The notes below the pieces were generated by a model. That model was given only the letters and a program-made list of their open reading frames with translations, did no database searches and was not told the origin of the DNA. The position numbers and the translations under genes are program-made. Positions 1-10,190 of a stretch of DNA of 64,000 nucleotides are shown here, in pieces; position 1 is the first letter of the stretch; the number at the start of each line of letters is the position of its first letter. This DNA is from Oscheius tipulae (Eukaryota; Nematoda; Chromadorea; Rhabditida; Rhabditidae), in assembly GCA_037178975.1 (NCBI GenBank), contig JASJZH010000002.1:992001-1056000 (forward strand). Direction: 5' to 3'.

Positions 1-3000
1 GACTCTTCCCTCAGTATCGGTTCGGATGAAAGCGGCCTTTCCAACAATCTCGGGCAGAATCTCCACTGGTACTGGCTCGAGGACAGAGGTCGTGCCATCA
101 TCGTTCACATTCTTGAACTCTCCGCTGGCCAAATCGACTCGGGCAGATTCCTGCATCGGCGGATAGAGCAAATCGACGCAGATGGTTTCCTTGAGGGTGT
201 GAGCCTTGCAAGGAGGGGTTCCCTTGACTCGGAGAGAGGTAGCCTCATAGTACTCGACTGGCAGGACAACCACGTAGTCCAGGAAGAGTCTCTGCTTCGT
301 AGCGACTGACAGGGACCATCTGCCAGGATTCATGACGAACGGTTTTCCATTGACGGTGACCTCCTTGATACTGGGATCAGTAGTCGGAGCGAAGGTGACC
401 TTCTCTGTCTGTTCCTGATCGTGAATGGAGTTGGTCCTGGGATCGACAGTGACCTGGGCAGTGATGGGGACAGTAGTAGGATTGTGGAATTTGAAGAGAA
501 GACGGTAGACCGAGGACTTGGTGATGTCAATGTCCAAGAAGATCTTCTCCTGGATGGGAGAGAAGACAGCGTATCCTCTCCAACTGTACTCCGGAAATTG
601 GGTCTGGTCGACAGCGAAACGAACAGGCTTGTTATCCTCGGTGTGACCGTCTTCGGCCTCGTACTGAAAGCATTATGATTCAGTTGTACTGTCATTGTCA
701 CTGTCTCTCTACCAGTCTTACCTGATTATGCCAAAGCATTGGGAAATAGTGGTTCTCAATCGGCTTGTCACAGCGAAGTCCAGTGATTCTTGGTCGACAG
801 CGACATTGCCCAGTCTGTCCATTACATTCGGATCTGATGGATCCTCCAACGTCACAGTTGCAAGCTGAAGATACTTTGTTTTCCGATCAAAAATTGGGCA
901 TACGTTCACATCCCTGCTGATTGAAGGGCTGAAGATTGTAGTAGCCTGGAGCACATTCGTCGCACTGTCTTCCACCGGCGTTTCTCTTGCACTCACACTG
1001 TCCGGATCTGGAATTGCATGAATTAATAGAGACAGAGGCAGTAGTACTCACTTCTGATCACAGGAATTGGTTTGAGAGATGGTACCGGCCAGACTACAGT
1101 TGCAAGAGACACAGCCTCCCGGATGATGATACTGCAGGTCCCAGAAGGTCGGTTTGCATTGGTCACAGATTCTTCCGGTCACGTGTTCCCTACAAGAGCA
1201 GAGCTCTCCAGGTGCCACCTTATCACATCCGGCAAAGTCCTGAGTGACTCCCGAAGGATTACAGTTGCATTCCTCGCAAGCCGGGAAGTTGTAGTGATTG
1301 GGCTTGCAGCGATCACAGCGCTCACCCTCGAAGTTGCCCTTACAGTAGCATTGTCCATTGTTGTCACACGTCTGTCCCTTGGCACCTTCGATCAGGCAGC
1401 TACAGGCTTTGCAGTTCGGGTAGTCATAGAAGCCGGCAGCGCACTTGTCACAGGCTCGGCTGGTAAAGTTGGTGAAGCAGGGACACTGTCCACTGACACT
1501 GTCACACTCAGGAGTTCTGGCTCCGGCTCCATCACATTCACAGGAACGGCAGTTGGGATAGCCGTAGAAGCCTACGTCACACTTGTCGCATCGCTCTCCA
1601 ACAAATCCGGGCTTGCAGAGACACTGTCCGGTCTGAGAGTCGCATTGTCCACCTTCGGTCCCGATCGGGTCACAGTTGCAATCTGAAAATATAGAATGAG
1701 ACAGAGAGACAGACAGAACTTACAGGTGCAGTCCGGGAATCCAAAGTATCCGAGCTGGCACTGGTCGCACGCCAGTCCACTGTAGGCGCTCTTACAGACA
1801 CATTGTCCTGTCTCAGCGCTGCAGTTCTTGTGTTCCGATCCGACGTCACTGCATTCGCAGCCGACACATCCTGCGGTCACATTGGTATATCCGGGAGAGC
1901 AGGTCTCACAGAAGACTCCACCGTAGCCCTCCTTGCATGGACACTGTCCGTCAGTTGGCAGACAGGCTTCGCCGACCGTCCCATCGACCATGCACTCGCA
2001 TTTCTTGCATTCCGGTGCGTCGTAGTAGCCTTTGGCACAGCGGTCACAGTCCTCTCCTTCGAATCTGGCCTGGCATTCACAGCGTCCAGTTCCCTCCTCA
2101 CAGGCGCCGGTATGCTTGGTCGGGTCACATTCGCAAGCCTTGCAGGGACGAAGGGCATCCCAGCTGACTCCTTCGGGCCGATAGAAACCGACCTCACACT
2201 GATTACAATTGATTCCAGTGGTATGTTCTCGACAGTTCAGACAGCGTCCGCCTCCCTCGTAGTTTCCGTTGACATCCAGGGAGAGTCCCTTCTGGGCCAG
2301 GTCTTCCTCGTAGACGCATTCATTGGAGCGACCGAAACAGTTGCAGGGTTCACAGGTGAAGTTGTTGTGGGCTGTGGTAGGTTGCCATTTCTTCTGCTCG
2401 AAGCCGGGACAGCACTTGTCACACATGTCTCCGCAGGTGTTGTGCTCGCAGCTGAAAGAGAAGCTCTCTCTCTCTCTCTCTGTCTCTCTTTAATTCTCTC
2501 TGACTCTGTCTTTCTGTGTCTCTCCTAAACTCACCGACAGAGCAAAGCCCTCGGTCTCTTCGGATCCAGAATGTCACAAGTCGAGGCGTGTCCATTGCAG
2601 ACGCATCTTCCTCCCATCAGGACTTCCTTGATAGCGTAAAAGTACTGTAATAACATTTTCTGTTGTGCCTGTCTTTCTGACTCACTCTTCTTGTAACCGA
2701 AGGGTCTCGCTTCTCGTTCAGATCCATCAGATGTCCCTGAAGGGTTCTGGCTCCCAGAAGACGGATCCGGACATTGGTAGCTCGGGTAAAGTTCTGTAGC
2801 TCTTCAGAGGTGGCGAAACTAAGCCGGGAGGGGCGATTTTCCAATAGGTTGATGACAATTTCAGCGTTGTCCAGTGGCTGGATACTCGAGAAGTCAGTAC
2901 GGCAGATGACAGACTGATCTTCAGTGATCGGGGACAGCGTCTCGACTCCGAATCTTCTCATACACTCGGCAGCGTTCTCGGCAAAGTAGAACCACGGCTG

Positions 3001-3946
3001 GAAGGTCTTTCCATAGTCGGTAGACCGCTCAAGAATCCAGGTACTGGGCTTCGGACTGTTGGCCATCTGGATCCAGACGTAGGCAACATGGAACTCTTGC
3101 TCGAGATCGATGGTGATGTTGACCTTATTGTATTGCATTCCACGACTCAGAGGAGGCGACTGCCACCAATTTTCACGTCCGTCGACCATGTACTCGGCCG
3201 GGTGACGGTCCTGATGGCTGCTGGCGTCACAGTGACCACATCCGTGTCCTCCCTGAAGATATATATATGTCATTATCTCCCTCTGTCTCTGTCTGTCAGG
3301 GAAAGCTACCTACCAGAGAGAAAGCCTCGCGGGCATTGCGAGCCTCCTGGAATGGGTTCGGATTGGGACTGCTGTCCTGGCTGTCCTGGTAAGAGTATTG
3401 AGAGAAGGGAGAGTACTGGTAGGATCCTGAAATTCACTGTCTCTCTGTCCCTCTGTTTCATTGTCTCTTTATCTGGCAGACTACTGGAAGCGGTATTGAG
3501 AAGAGAGTCGATCGCGGCAACGTCCTGGTGGAGAAGAGCAAAGGCGAACTGACTAGCTTCCAGTAGAAAACTATGACTTGTTAGGTCTTGTCAAGTTTTA
3601 CCGGAGACATAATTGTTGCCAGTGGTAGTTCGACTCTGCTACCATCTACGAGAACGTTGTGCCCTGGCTTTCGTCTCTTCAGTAGTCTACACTCAAAGGT
3701 ATGTCACACTCTGTCTCTCTGTCTCTTTGTCTCTCTGTTTTCCTGCCTCTCTAACTAACCGGCAATTGAGCAAAAGGCCTCCTTGATGGGTTGACCATTG
3801 ATTTCTCCGCAGGTCGAAGTTGCAGTGACCGGCTTCCTATGAGAGATTGTGACTTGTCCAGGAGTGAGAATCTGAACCGGCTGACTCCAGATCGGGAGCA
3901 CACAGCACGCTGCTACTGCAAGTAGCAACGGCGGTCTCCACCGCAT
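1..3946 (-). CDS. epi-1: Laminin alpha subunit, alpha-5/EPI-1 type, 5' portion
   Basis: Large basement-membrane chain that is secreted and assembles with beta and gamma laminins. Exons on the minus strand: 3946-3760, 3426-3314, 3252-2686, 2644-2535, 2451-1724, 1682-1052, 1007-904, 864-722, and 663 running off the left edge; phases agree throughout, giving about 1082 residues. The start ATG (3946) opens a signal peptide (residues 1-24, hydrophobic LLLAVAACCVLPIWS). A laminin N-terminal domain follows (about 45-310, with WWQSPPLSRG, ANSPKPSTWILERS and VTRR), then a run of EGF-like LE modules rich in CxCxxxG patterns (311-861). Exon 9 enters the domain that interrupts the LE array in alpha-3/5 chains (YSWRGYAVFSP, MNPGRWSLSV, LDYVVVLPVEYYEA); this assigns it to the alpha-5/EPI-1 class rather than alpha-1/2. 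The coiled-coil and LG domains lie outside the window. The phase-consistent start is the ATG; an in-frame TTG nine bases upstream is not needed. Confidence 0.95.
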
Positions 3947-5160
3947 ACTTCTCAATTCTGAAAAGCGTATTGTTCGTGACTGTAGGCAAGAGAAAGAATG
4001 AGCGAGAGAGAGATAGAGAGACGGGGTGACCAGCTGCTAGAGGGTGGGATCTCTTTTTCATTGGCCAGATGTGGGATGCGTAAAAAGTTCCGAGCAGCGG
4101 AGAGACAGGCACGGATTGAGGTTTGGAGAAGAGGTGGAGTTGACCCAGAGAGGCAATAATTAGACAGAGGGGGCTCGGTGACGGATCAATAGAAAGAACT
4201 TATCTACAGGATACCGCACTACGATTAGAGGGGTTAGGTCACTAGGTGAGACTGTTTGTTCAAGATGCAATCTTGGGAGAAGAGGGTGTGAGGATACAAT
4301 GACAGAGAGGCAATGAGACAGGAAAGCAGAGGGAAGTGACAGAACTCCTTGTGACCTTTTGTCGGTTTCCAAGAGACCAATATCTGGCGGTTGCGCAACT
4401 AAAGAAACAGCCGTGTAGGGAAGATAGATTGAGAGAAATGGCCAGTACAGTGCAGATTAGACAAGCGGGATCTGAATTACAGATCGAAAAGATCTTCTCT
4501 TATCTTCAAGTAAATCCAGTTCCTAATACCCAATAGTCTCTGTGTGTGTATCGGTTTGAAGCCCTAAATAGCAAATTGTCAGTTACTTTGTGACAACAAT
4601 TACTCTTTACGAGTCAAGTCAATGAGTCAGTTGGAGAGGTGCGTCTCTGGGAGAACGTTGCTCCGGTAGCTAGACTGGAACATCATCTGCCTGTCACGAG
4701 CATCAACGGGGTATCAGCCAATCTTTTAATTCAAAGTTTTTGAAAGTTGTAATTTTGTTATCCTATCCTACCTTTAATGACAAAAGGCGTGTGTCTGCAA
4801 CATAGGTCAACTCTAATCTAGGATAACGCTTGACAATTTTTGTGGCCTTTCCTGTCAAGTATTATCCTAGATTAGAATTGACAAGACGAGTTAGAAGAAT
4901 CAAACAGTTCAAAAGAGTACTGATTCGCTCCTCCAGGAGTGTAAGCGACTGGTATATCATTTACGATGTGAGTTTCTGTACAACCCTTTCTCTTTTCCTT
5001 GAGAGTTTTTTTTATTAGGCTCATTTTTTGCCCTCAAAGGGCTATTCAAAAATTGTGGCCTCTTAGTGAGAAGTCCCTTTACGAGTTTCTCCACAACTGA
5101 ACTCTTATAACGTTTCAAACACTTTTTCAGGCATAAGATAACATTTTCAAGATACGACAT
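3947..5160. other. Intergenic region upstream of epi-1
   Basis: No convincing gene. It probably contains the epi-1 promoter, but no clear TATA or initiator was recognised. One imperfect inverted repeat lies at 4806-4882 and is listed separately. Short open frames here (for example 4336-4536) resemble nothing known. Confidence 0.5.
4806..4882. repeat. Short inverted repeat (hairpin, MITE-like)
   Basis: The arms 4806-4835 and 4853-4882 are 30 nt each and match as reverse complements at 27 of 30 positions, with a 17-nt loop. The shared core includes TCTAATCTAGGATAA. No clear target-site duplication was seen. It could be a small non-autonomous DNA element. Confidence 0.75.
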
Positions 5161-5165
5161 TTTTA

Positions 5166-5202
5166 GCAAAGTTGTAGATATTGACAAGAACTACAACTTT
5201 GC
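5166..5202. repeat. GCAAAGTTGTAG hairpin repeat, copy 1
   Basis: GCAAAGTTGTAG at 5166-5177 faces its reverse complement CTACAACTTTGC at 5191-5202. This is the cleanest copy of a family found at least eleven times in the window, always as a left arm and a right arm around a 10-20 nt spacer. Confidence 0.85.
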
Positions 5203-5206
5203 AGAA

Positions 5207-5630
5207 TGTAATGAAATAACAGAGAGAGACAGAGTGAAAGAAATAGCGAAGAGTAAGGAAGAGTCTATCCGAAAAGAAAAACCCAGACAATGACCTAGAG
5301 ACAATTGTTTCAAGTTCCTTTGCCATGGCTCTCCGGGTCAGCAGAAGGTGCACAATCGGCAGAGTGGGGGTCAATGTGGCAGTGACTCAGCACAACTGTT
5401 GCTCCTCTAAAAAGACGACGGCCTGTTACACTCTGGTTAGCTGGGTCTGGCAAAATTAATCGTGTCTCAGGCTTGGAGATGAGAGTGCGTCTTTGGAGGG
5501 ACCGAACGTTGACTCACTCTCAAAGGGCCCTGGTCTACAACTAGAGTTATAGGGAGAGTAAAATGCAACAAAATCAGATTATGTCTCGATAAAAAGAAAG
5601 TCACAGTTACTGTCTGTCTTTCTCTGTCAC
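5207..5630. other. Intergenic, nothing recognised
   Basis: Between the hairpin repeat and the sec-62 exon relic. It contains scattered GAGACAGA-like purine tracts and no supported gene or RNA. Confidence 0.4.
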
Positions 5631-5783
5631 CTCAGTAACATAAGGGAGTATCCGGAACTTGTGCTGTCTTTTCGTCAAGAACCAGATAATGCCGAACAGA
5701 ATGGTACGCACTGCAAATAGTCTATTTTACAAAAAAAAAACACACACATCATACAGATAGCGGTGACTAGGATGGGCGAGAAA
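5631..5783 (-). pseudogene. Duplicated fragment of sec-62 (exon 5 plus the end of exon 4)
   Basis: Positions 5631-5710 align without gaps to sec-62 exon 5 at 7631-7710, exactly 2000 nt away, and the similarity extends about 25 nt into the end of exon 4 (about 5756-5780). The 80-nt exon is still open and keeps RTILFGIIW, the second membrane segment, while several residues after it have changed (for example LVTGG became FLTKR). Flanking splice sites are also retained: GT after ACTGAG, TTTGCAG before the exon, and GT after the exon-4 stub. The sec-62 stop (6259) and a poly(A) signal lie upstream of it in transcription order, so it is outside the gene. No other sec-62 exons accompany it, so it is most simply a fragment duplication. 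Confidence 0.85.
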
Positions 5784-6258
5784 ATTGAAACGGGCGTTTA
5801 AAGCGAGTACCCTCCCCCCCTATAACATTTAAGTACATGTAAGAACATTAATGTGCCTCGAACAAATTGACGTCGGTTAGCTCCTAGACTGTGATATTAT
5901 ACCTGAACACTTTCCAAACCATTCTAGAAGCTCTTATGTATCATTCGAATCAGCTCAATCAGTCTTCAAAACCTCCAATCTTCTCCCCATTCCTTTTCTG
6001 TCCTCAATCTCCATTCCGCTTTATGTTTACACTTTCTAAGCAACTATACCAAAAAAAAATTCATTGAAAAGGAGGGAATTACTAAAAAAAAAGAGTGAGG
6101 AGTACCGGTAGGCCCAGGTGTGGATAATGCTTTTCACGTGAGAGAGTAGACAATCTTCACAGACAGGAAAAGGAGTGAGACTAGTAAATGGGCATATAAC
6201 TTTATTCCACGGGGGATATTATGAAAAAAAAATGACGGGTTTGAGACAAAAAAGTGAC
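5784..6258. other. Intergenic, 3' flank of sec-62
   Basis: Contains the sec-62 poly(A) signal (AATAAA on the minus strand, 6206-6201, about 53 nt past the stop). Otherwise it is AT-rich with homopolymer A runs; no gene seen. Confidence 0.5.
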
Positions 6259-8834
6259 TTAATTGACATGAACAAAGCCGTCGTCCTCACGTCTGGCGCG
6301 TCGTTTTCTCGGCTGCGTCGAGCTTTCCGAGGTCGGCGGGGCCGACGGCTCCGACTCGCTACCAGAGCCTCCCGTCGAATGCTCCTGCTGCTCCTCCTCC
6401 TCCTCGTCGGACTGGCTTCCCGCCGATTCCTCAGCTCCCGTATCGTCTTTTTCGTTCTTCTTCTTCGGTCTCTCCTCCTCGACATCTGAATTTTTGTGGT
6501 CTTTTTTAGGCTTATATATTCAAAAAGTACCACTATCTTTGTCCTTCTTTTTCTTCTCGCTCTTGTTCTTCTTGCTCTCGTCTTCTTCAGTCGACTGCTT
6601 ACCGCGAGGACAGTATTCGTAGGTGTACCAGGGCTTGAAGGACTCGAAGAAGCCGCAGTCCTGGAATTTTTTTTTTAATGTTTTGGGTCGAAAGCAGTGG
6701 TCAGCTGGATTTCTGCGCGTTCAAAAATTCAAAAAACAACCCCCATCTCCTTCAAAAGGTTCCCACTTTTATTTTTTACGCGATTTACGCGACCCTTTTT
6801 CATCCATGAGCGACTTTGGGTTTGTCGAGAGCCGGTCCCCTTTTGATCTTTCGCGTCCTTTTTTTTAGCATCTTTCTAGGGACAAGTCAGCCTGTGGAAA
6901 ACACGCAAGTTATACTGTACGCAGTCCATACAATGAAATAAAGCTGGCTCAAAAGATTGCGCCACCTTCTCTTCTTCTTCAAAGACTTCTCACTTTGATT
7001 TCACATGATTTTCATGATATCTCTCCCTCCACAAGCGTTTTGGAGCGGCTAGACATCGTTTGAGCGTTATGGGTTCTACAAAAGAGATTGGATCCTTGAA
7101 CCCTACTCAGAGTCCAAATTTGAACAGACATGCCCCCTAAAAGCATTGCTATTCCTATGGAAAGACTTGGAATATAGTGGGTGGGGGTTCGTTACTGATT
7201 CCTTCCCGAAATTTTGTGTGAAATTGACGAAGAAACACTCGACAAAGTAGTTATTTCCATCGAGATTTCGGTTGTAACATAAAAGAGTACTTTGATGATA
7301 CACGGATTAAGTTTTCCAGTGGTCCTTGATTTTAATTGCTGCAGTAGAAACAACATAATTAGATGAAGCCCCTTTGTTGAGGTTATGGAACTACAAAAAA
7401 GTCCAAATTGCAATTAAGAAGCTGTGGTTACTGCGATTGAACACCCATGAAAATAGCGTCCGGATATCATCAAAGTATTCATAAAAGTTTAGGTCTCCGA
7501 TGTCTAGTGGGTTCATAACAGCAATTGTCCAGTAAAAACACTATGCTTGGATCAAAAGGTACGTAGCTACGCAAACTTTCAAAAACATGGCAAATACGAC
7601 GCTTAAACATGACAAAAAGATCCTACTAACCTCAGTAAGATTGGGAAGAACCCAGAGCTTGTGCTGTCCACCCGTCACAAGCCAGATGATGCCGAACAGG
7701 ATGGTACGCACTGCAAATCCACTTTTCTATATGAAATGACACAAAACTGACAAATAGCGGTGACGAGGATGGCTCCAAAAGCTCCAAGGCCGGCCATCGA
7801 GAGGTACCAGACGCCCTGACGCATCCACATGGGCCACAGGGGGAAGCAGCAGCCGACGACGGTGACCAGGACCATTCCGAGACCGACGAGTTTCTTCCAG
7901 AGGGGCGTGGGGTCGAAGATCCAGACGTAGACGTCCTTGTCGTCGAGGAAGGTCTGCGTCGGATGCCACTCCAGCTTGACCTTTTTCTTCTTTTTCTCAG
8001 CCTCACCGCCTCCGGCCTTCTTGTCATCTTGGCTCTCCTTCTCCTCCTTTTTGTCGTCCTGCTCGCTGGCAGATATGTCCGAATCCTTCTTGTCCTTCTT
8101 TTTCTCCTTGTCCTTCTTGGAGACGAGCTTCTTGGCATGGAAAAACATACCCAGATCCATTAGCTCTTGGATGTAGTGGGTACAGGCGTTCCTGGAGCAG
8201 ATTCGAAAACAAGGCAAAAAAATGGTACCTGTCAGCGAATTTCGCCTCTCCCTTGGCCTTATTTCCGTACTTTGAATTCAGAAGGGTGTCAACGGCCTTG
8301 TTGCCTGAATTTGGTATCTGGCAAAAAAGTTGGGGGAGCATACCAGAAAAATAGTGAGCCTCGTTCTCTTGATAGATGGTCATGTTGGTCTGGCAGTTGA
8401 AGCGCAGAAATTTGGCTATTTCGTCCTGCTCCTTCGTGGGCTGGGCCTTCTGTTCTTCATCATTGCCCTAAAAATTGAGAATTGTTGACAGGTTTATGGA
8501 TTTCTAGTCTATTAGGGTCGTTTACTGTTATGCTTCTGGATGTTTGCACAGCTGAATGCCTAGAATTCACTTTTTTGGGAGCAAACGTGTTCAAGAACAG
8601 ATGGACAGCATTTTCCAGGTGGAAATAGTAGAAATTGGCCATTACGGTCAATCGAAACGTCTTACAAGACGTCCCTTTCGCTCACTCAGTCGCTTATTTA
8701 GTGATTAGGCATAAAAAGCCTACAAAAGACACCAGAGTCACGAGACTTCACGTTCTAGCGCTGTTACAGCGTTATTTCGACAAAAATCAAGGCTAATAAC
8801 CTACCCTTCGGACGTTTTTAGCCTTCGGAGCCAT
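6259..8834 (-). CDS. sec-62: Translocation protein SEC62
   Basis: ER membrane partner of the Sec61 channel, with Sec63, for post-translational protein import. Exons: 8834-8805, 8467-8344, 8304-8229, 8191-7752, 7710-7631, 6660-6531, 6485-6259. Phases agree; product 368 aa. The N-terminal Sec62 block (KFLRFNC, KAVDTLLNSKYG) is followed by a Lys/Asp/Glu-rich linker (about residues 97-147), the conserved DVYVWIFDP, membrane segment 1 (about 178-198), a short PLWPMWMR turn, and membrane segment 2 (about 205-240). The family motif WLVTGGQHKLWVLPNLTE and FESFKPWYTYEY come next, then a Glu/Ser-rich cytosolic tail. The ATG at 8834 begins a tiny 10-codon exon ending at a GTAGGT donor. It is transcribed divergently from NDUFB3, with start codons 850 nt apart. 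The 970-nt fifth intron is the only long one. Confidence 0.96.
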
Positions 8835-9684
8835 TCAGTTGCGTAGAGGAGAGCAGAGGAACGCTAGAAACAGCAATGTTCAGAAGAAAAAAAAGTGAGA
8901 AATAACGATGAACAGGAAAACTTTGAAAGAAGCCGGTTTTAAATTGCTGCGCTCAGCTGACTGGAAGTTGATACAAAGTTTCAAAACGGTGGGAACTGAA
9001 GATGAGGAGCTAGAGATTCTAGCAATTCATTTCCTTATCCACTCTAAAAACGGGGAAACAGACTTATTTTCGATTAAAAAATATTTTCATGCTGGAAATG
9101 AAAAACACAGTCAAAACGGACACATCCCCCCTCCAGCAGACGTCATCTCCCTATTCGCCGAAAGACACATGGCCAAATTCTGTGCGGCAGCTGCTTTCAG
9201 TCGTGTCCGCCTACTTTTATCTTGTCAAAAATGTTTCTCAAGCCTATTTTCTTTAGTCTTCTTCATATGTAGGCTCCAAATATAGTTCGTTTGCTTGAAA
9301 ACAGTTGCCAAAGATCGCTTTGCATACCGTCTGCGGCCTTTTTTCCTGTTCCCAGCCCATTCTTTGCTTCAGATCCCGCTCAAACTCATGTAAAGTTACA
9401 AGAAGAGCCTGTTCAATTGACAAAGTCCGGACAAATTCAAAAAATCGGAGATGGAAGAGAAAATCAATGATTGTTTCCCATGATTCCCATTGTTCTGTCT
9501 TGCTTTTCTTTCCGTTTCCTTTTTCACCAAATCTGATCTAACGTGCTCATTTGTGGATATTCGGCCCAAAAATTGAAAACAAAACATTTAAGAAGACTTG
9601 CTAAACCTGTTCAGAAGTTTCCTTCTTCTATTCTCTACTCCTTGTTGTCGTTTTCTCACTTCAAAAATTCAATTTCCAGCCAGA
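8835..9684. other. Divergent intergenic region, sec-62 / NDUFB3
   Basis: Shared promoter space for two divergent housekeeping genes. A plus-strand open frame of 125 codons (8908-9285) lies here. It is AT-rich, resembles no family known to me, and its codon use differs from neighbouring exons, so it is not called as a gene. The sequence ends in AATTTCCAG at 9671-9679, five bases before the NDUFB3 ATG, a likely trans-splice or 5'-UTR acceptor. Confidence 0.5.
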
Positions 9685-10043
9685 ATGGGTGGCGGTCACC
9701 ACGAACCCTTCATCATCCCCAAGTACACCATCTACAAGGACTACCAGAAGTTCCCAGAGCTCCTAGCCCACGAGAAGAGGCTCGCTCAAATTGGACTCAA
9801 GGATCCTTGGATCAGGTAGTACTTTTTGTCTTTTTTTTCAATACGTTTTATCAAAATTCCAGAAACTACGTGTATCTCTACGACCGTAAGTATCCGCACG
9901 TCGTTGGACAGTGGGCACACTTCAAAAAGCTCATCTTGCCCGGCTGGAAGGTCGGAGTCGGCGCTGCTGCTCTGCTCATCGCTGCCGAGGAGCTCTACCA
10001 GTACGCGAAACACGGAACGACCTCCTGGGATGCCCATCACTAG
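9685..10043 (+). CDS. NDUFB3: NADH:ubiquinone oxidoreductase subunit B3 (complex I B12)
   Basis: Small accessory subunit of mitochondrial complex I, in the inner membrane. Two exons, 9685-9815 and 9863-10043, joined by a 47-nt intron; product 103 aa, the usual size for the family. A histidine-containing N-terminus (MGGGHHEP) precedes the conserved EKRLAQIGLKDPWIRN block (about 32-46), which corresponds to the KLAAKGLRDPWGRNE region of other B12 subunits. A single membrane segment follows (about 74-90, VGVGAAALLIAAEELYQY), then a His-ending C-terminus. It lies 148 nt (stop to start) upstream of the SFT2-domain gene on the same strand, a spacing typical of nematode operons. Confidence 0.93.
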
Positions 10044-10190
10044 ACGAATTGCCTCGACTTTTGTATACTATTCTAGAATTTTCGTAGATAAACATACGTG
10101 AAAGAGTTTTTCAATCAAATTGATACGTTTTCCCGTGCTATATGTCTCTAACATGTTCCGGAATGCGCTAAACAGTGGTTTCAGACTTTC
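10044..10190 (+). promoter_or_regulatory. Probable operon spacer with trans-splice acceptor
   Basis: The NDUFB3 stop and the ATG of the SFT2-domain gene are 147 nt apart. The spacer is T-rich and ends in GTGGTTTCAG (to 10184), six bases before the ATG. In nematodes this arrangement usually means a polycistronic pre-mRNA split by 3'-end formation and SL2-type trans-splicing. The acceptor is seen directly; the operon is inferred. Confidence 0.55.

Noticed and set aside
1072..2528. Long plus-strand open frames opposite epi-1
   Set aside because: They are shadows of the cysteine-rich laminin exons; the minus-strand reading gives clear LE modules with matching splice sites.
3947..3955. Upstream TTG as start of epi-1
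   Set aside because: The ATG at 3946 directly precedes a standard signal peptide; non-ATG starts were also not needed for the ABCG gene.
8908..9285. 125-codon plus-strand open frame between sec-62 and NDUFB3
   Set aside because: AT-rich codons unlike nearby exons, no recognised domain, and it lies in a divergent promoter region; conservation would be needed to call it.
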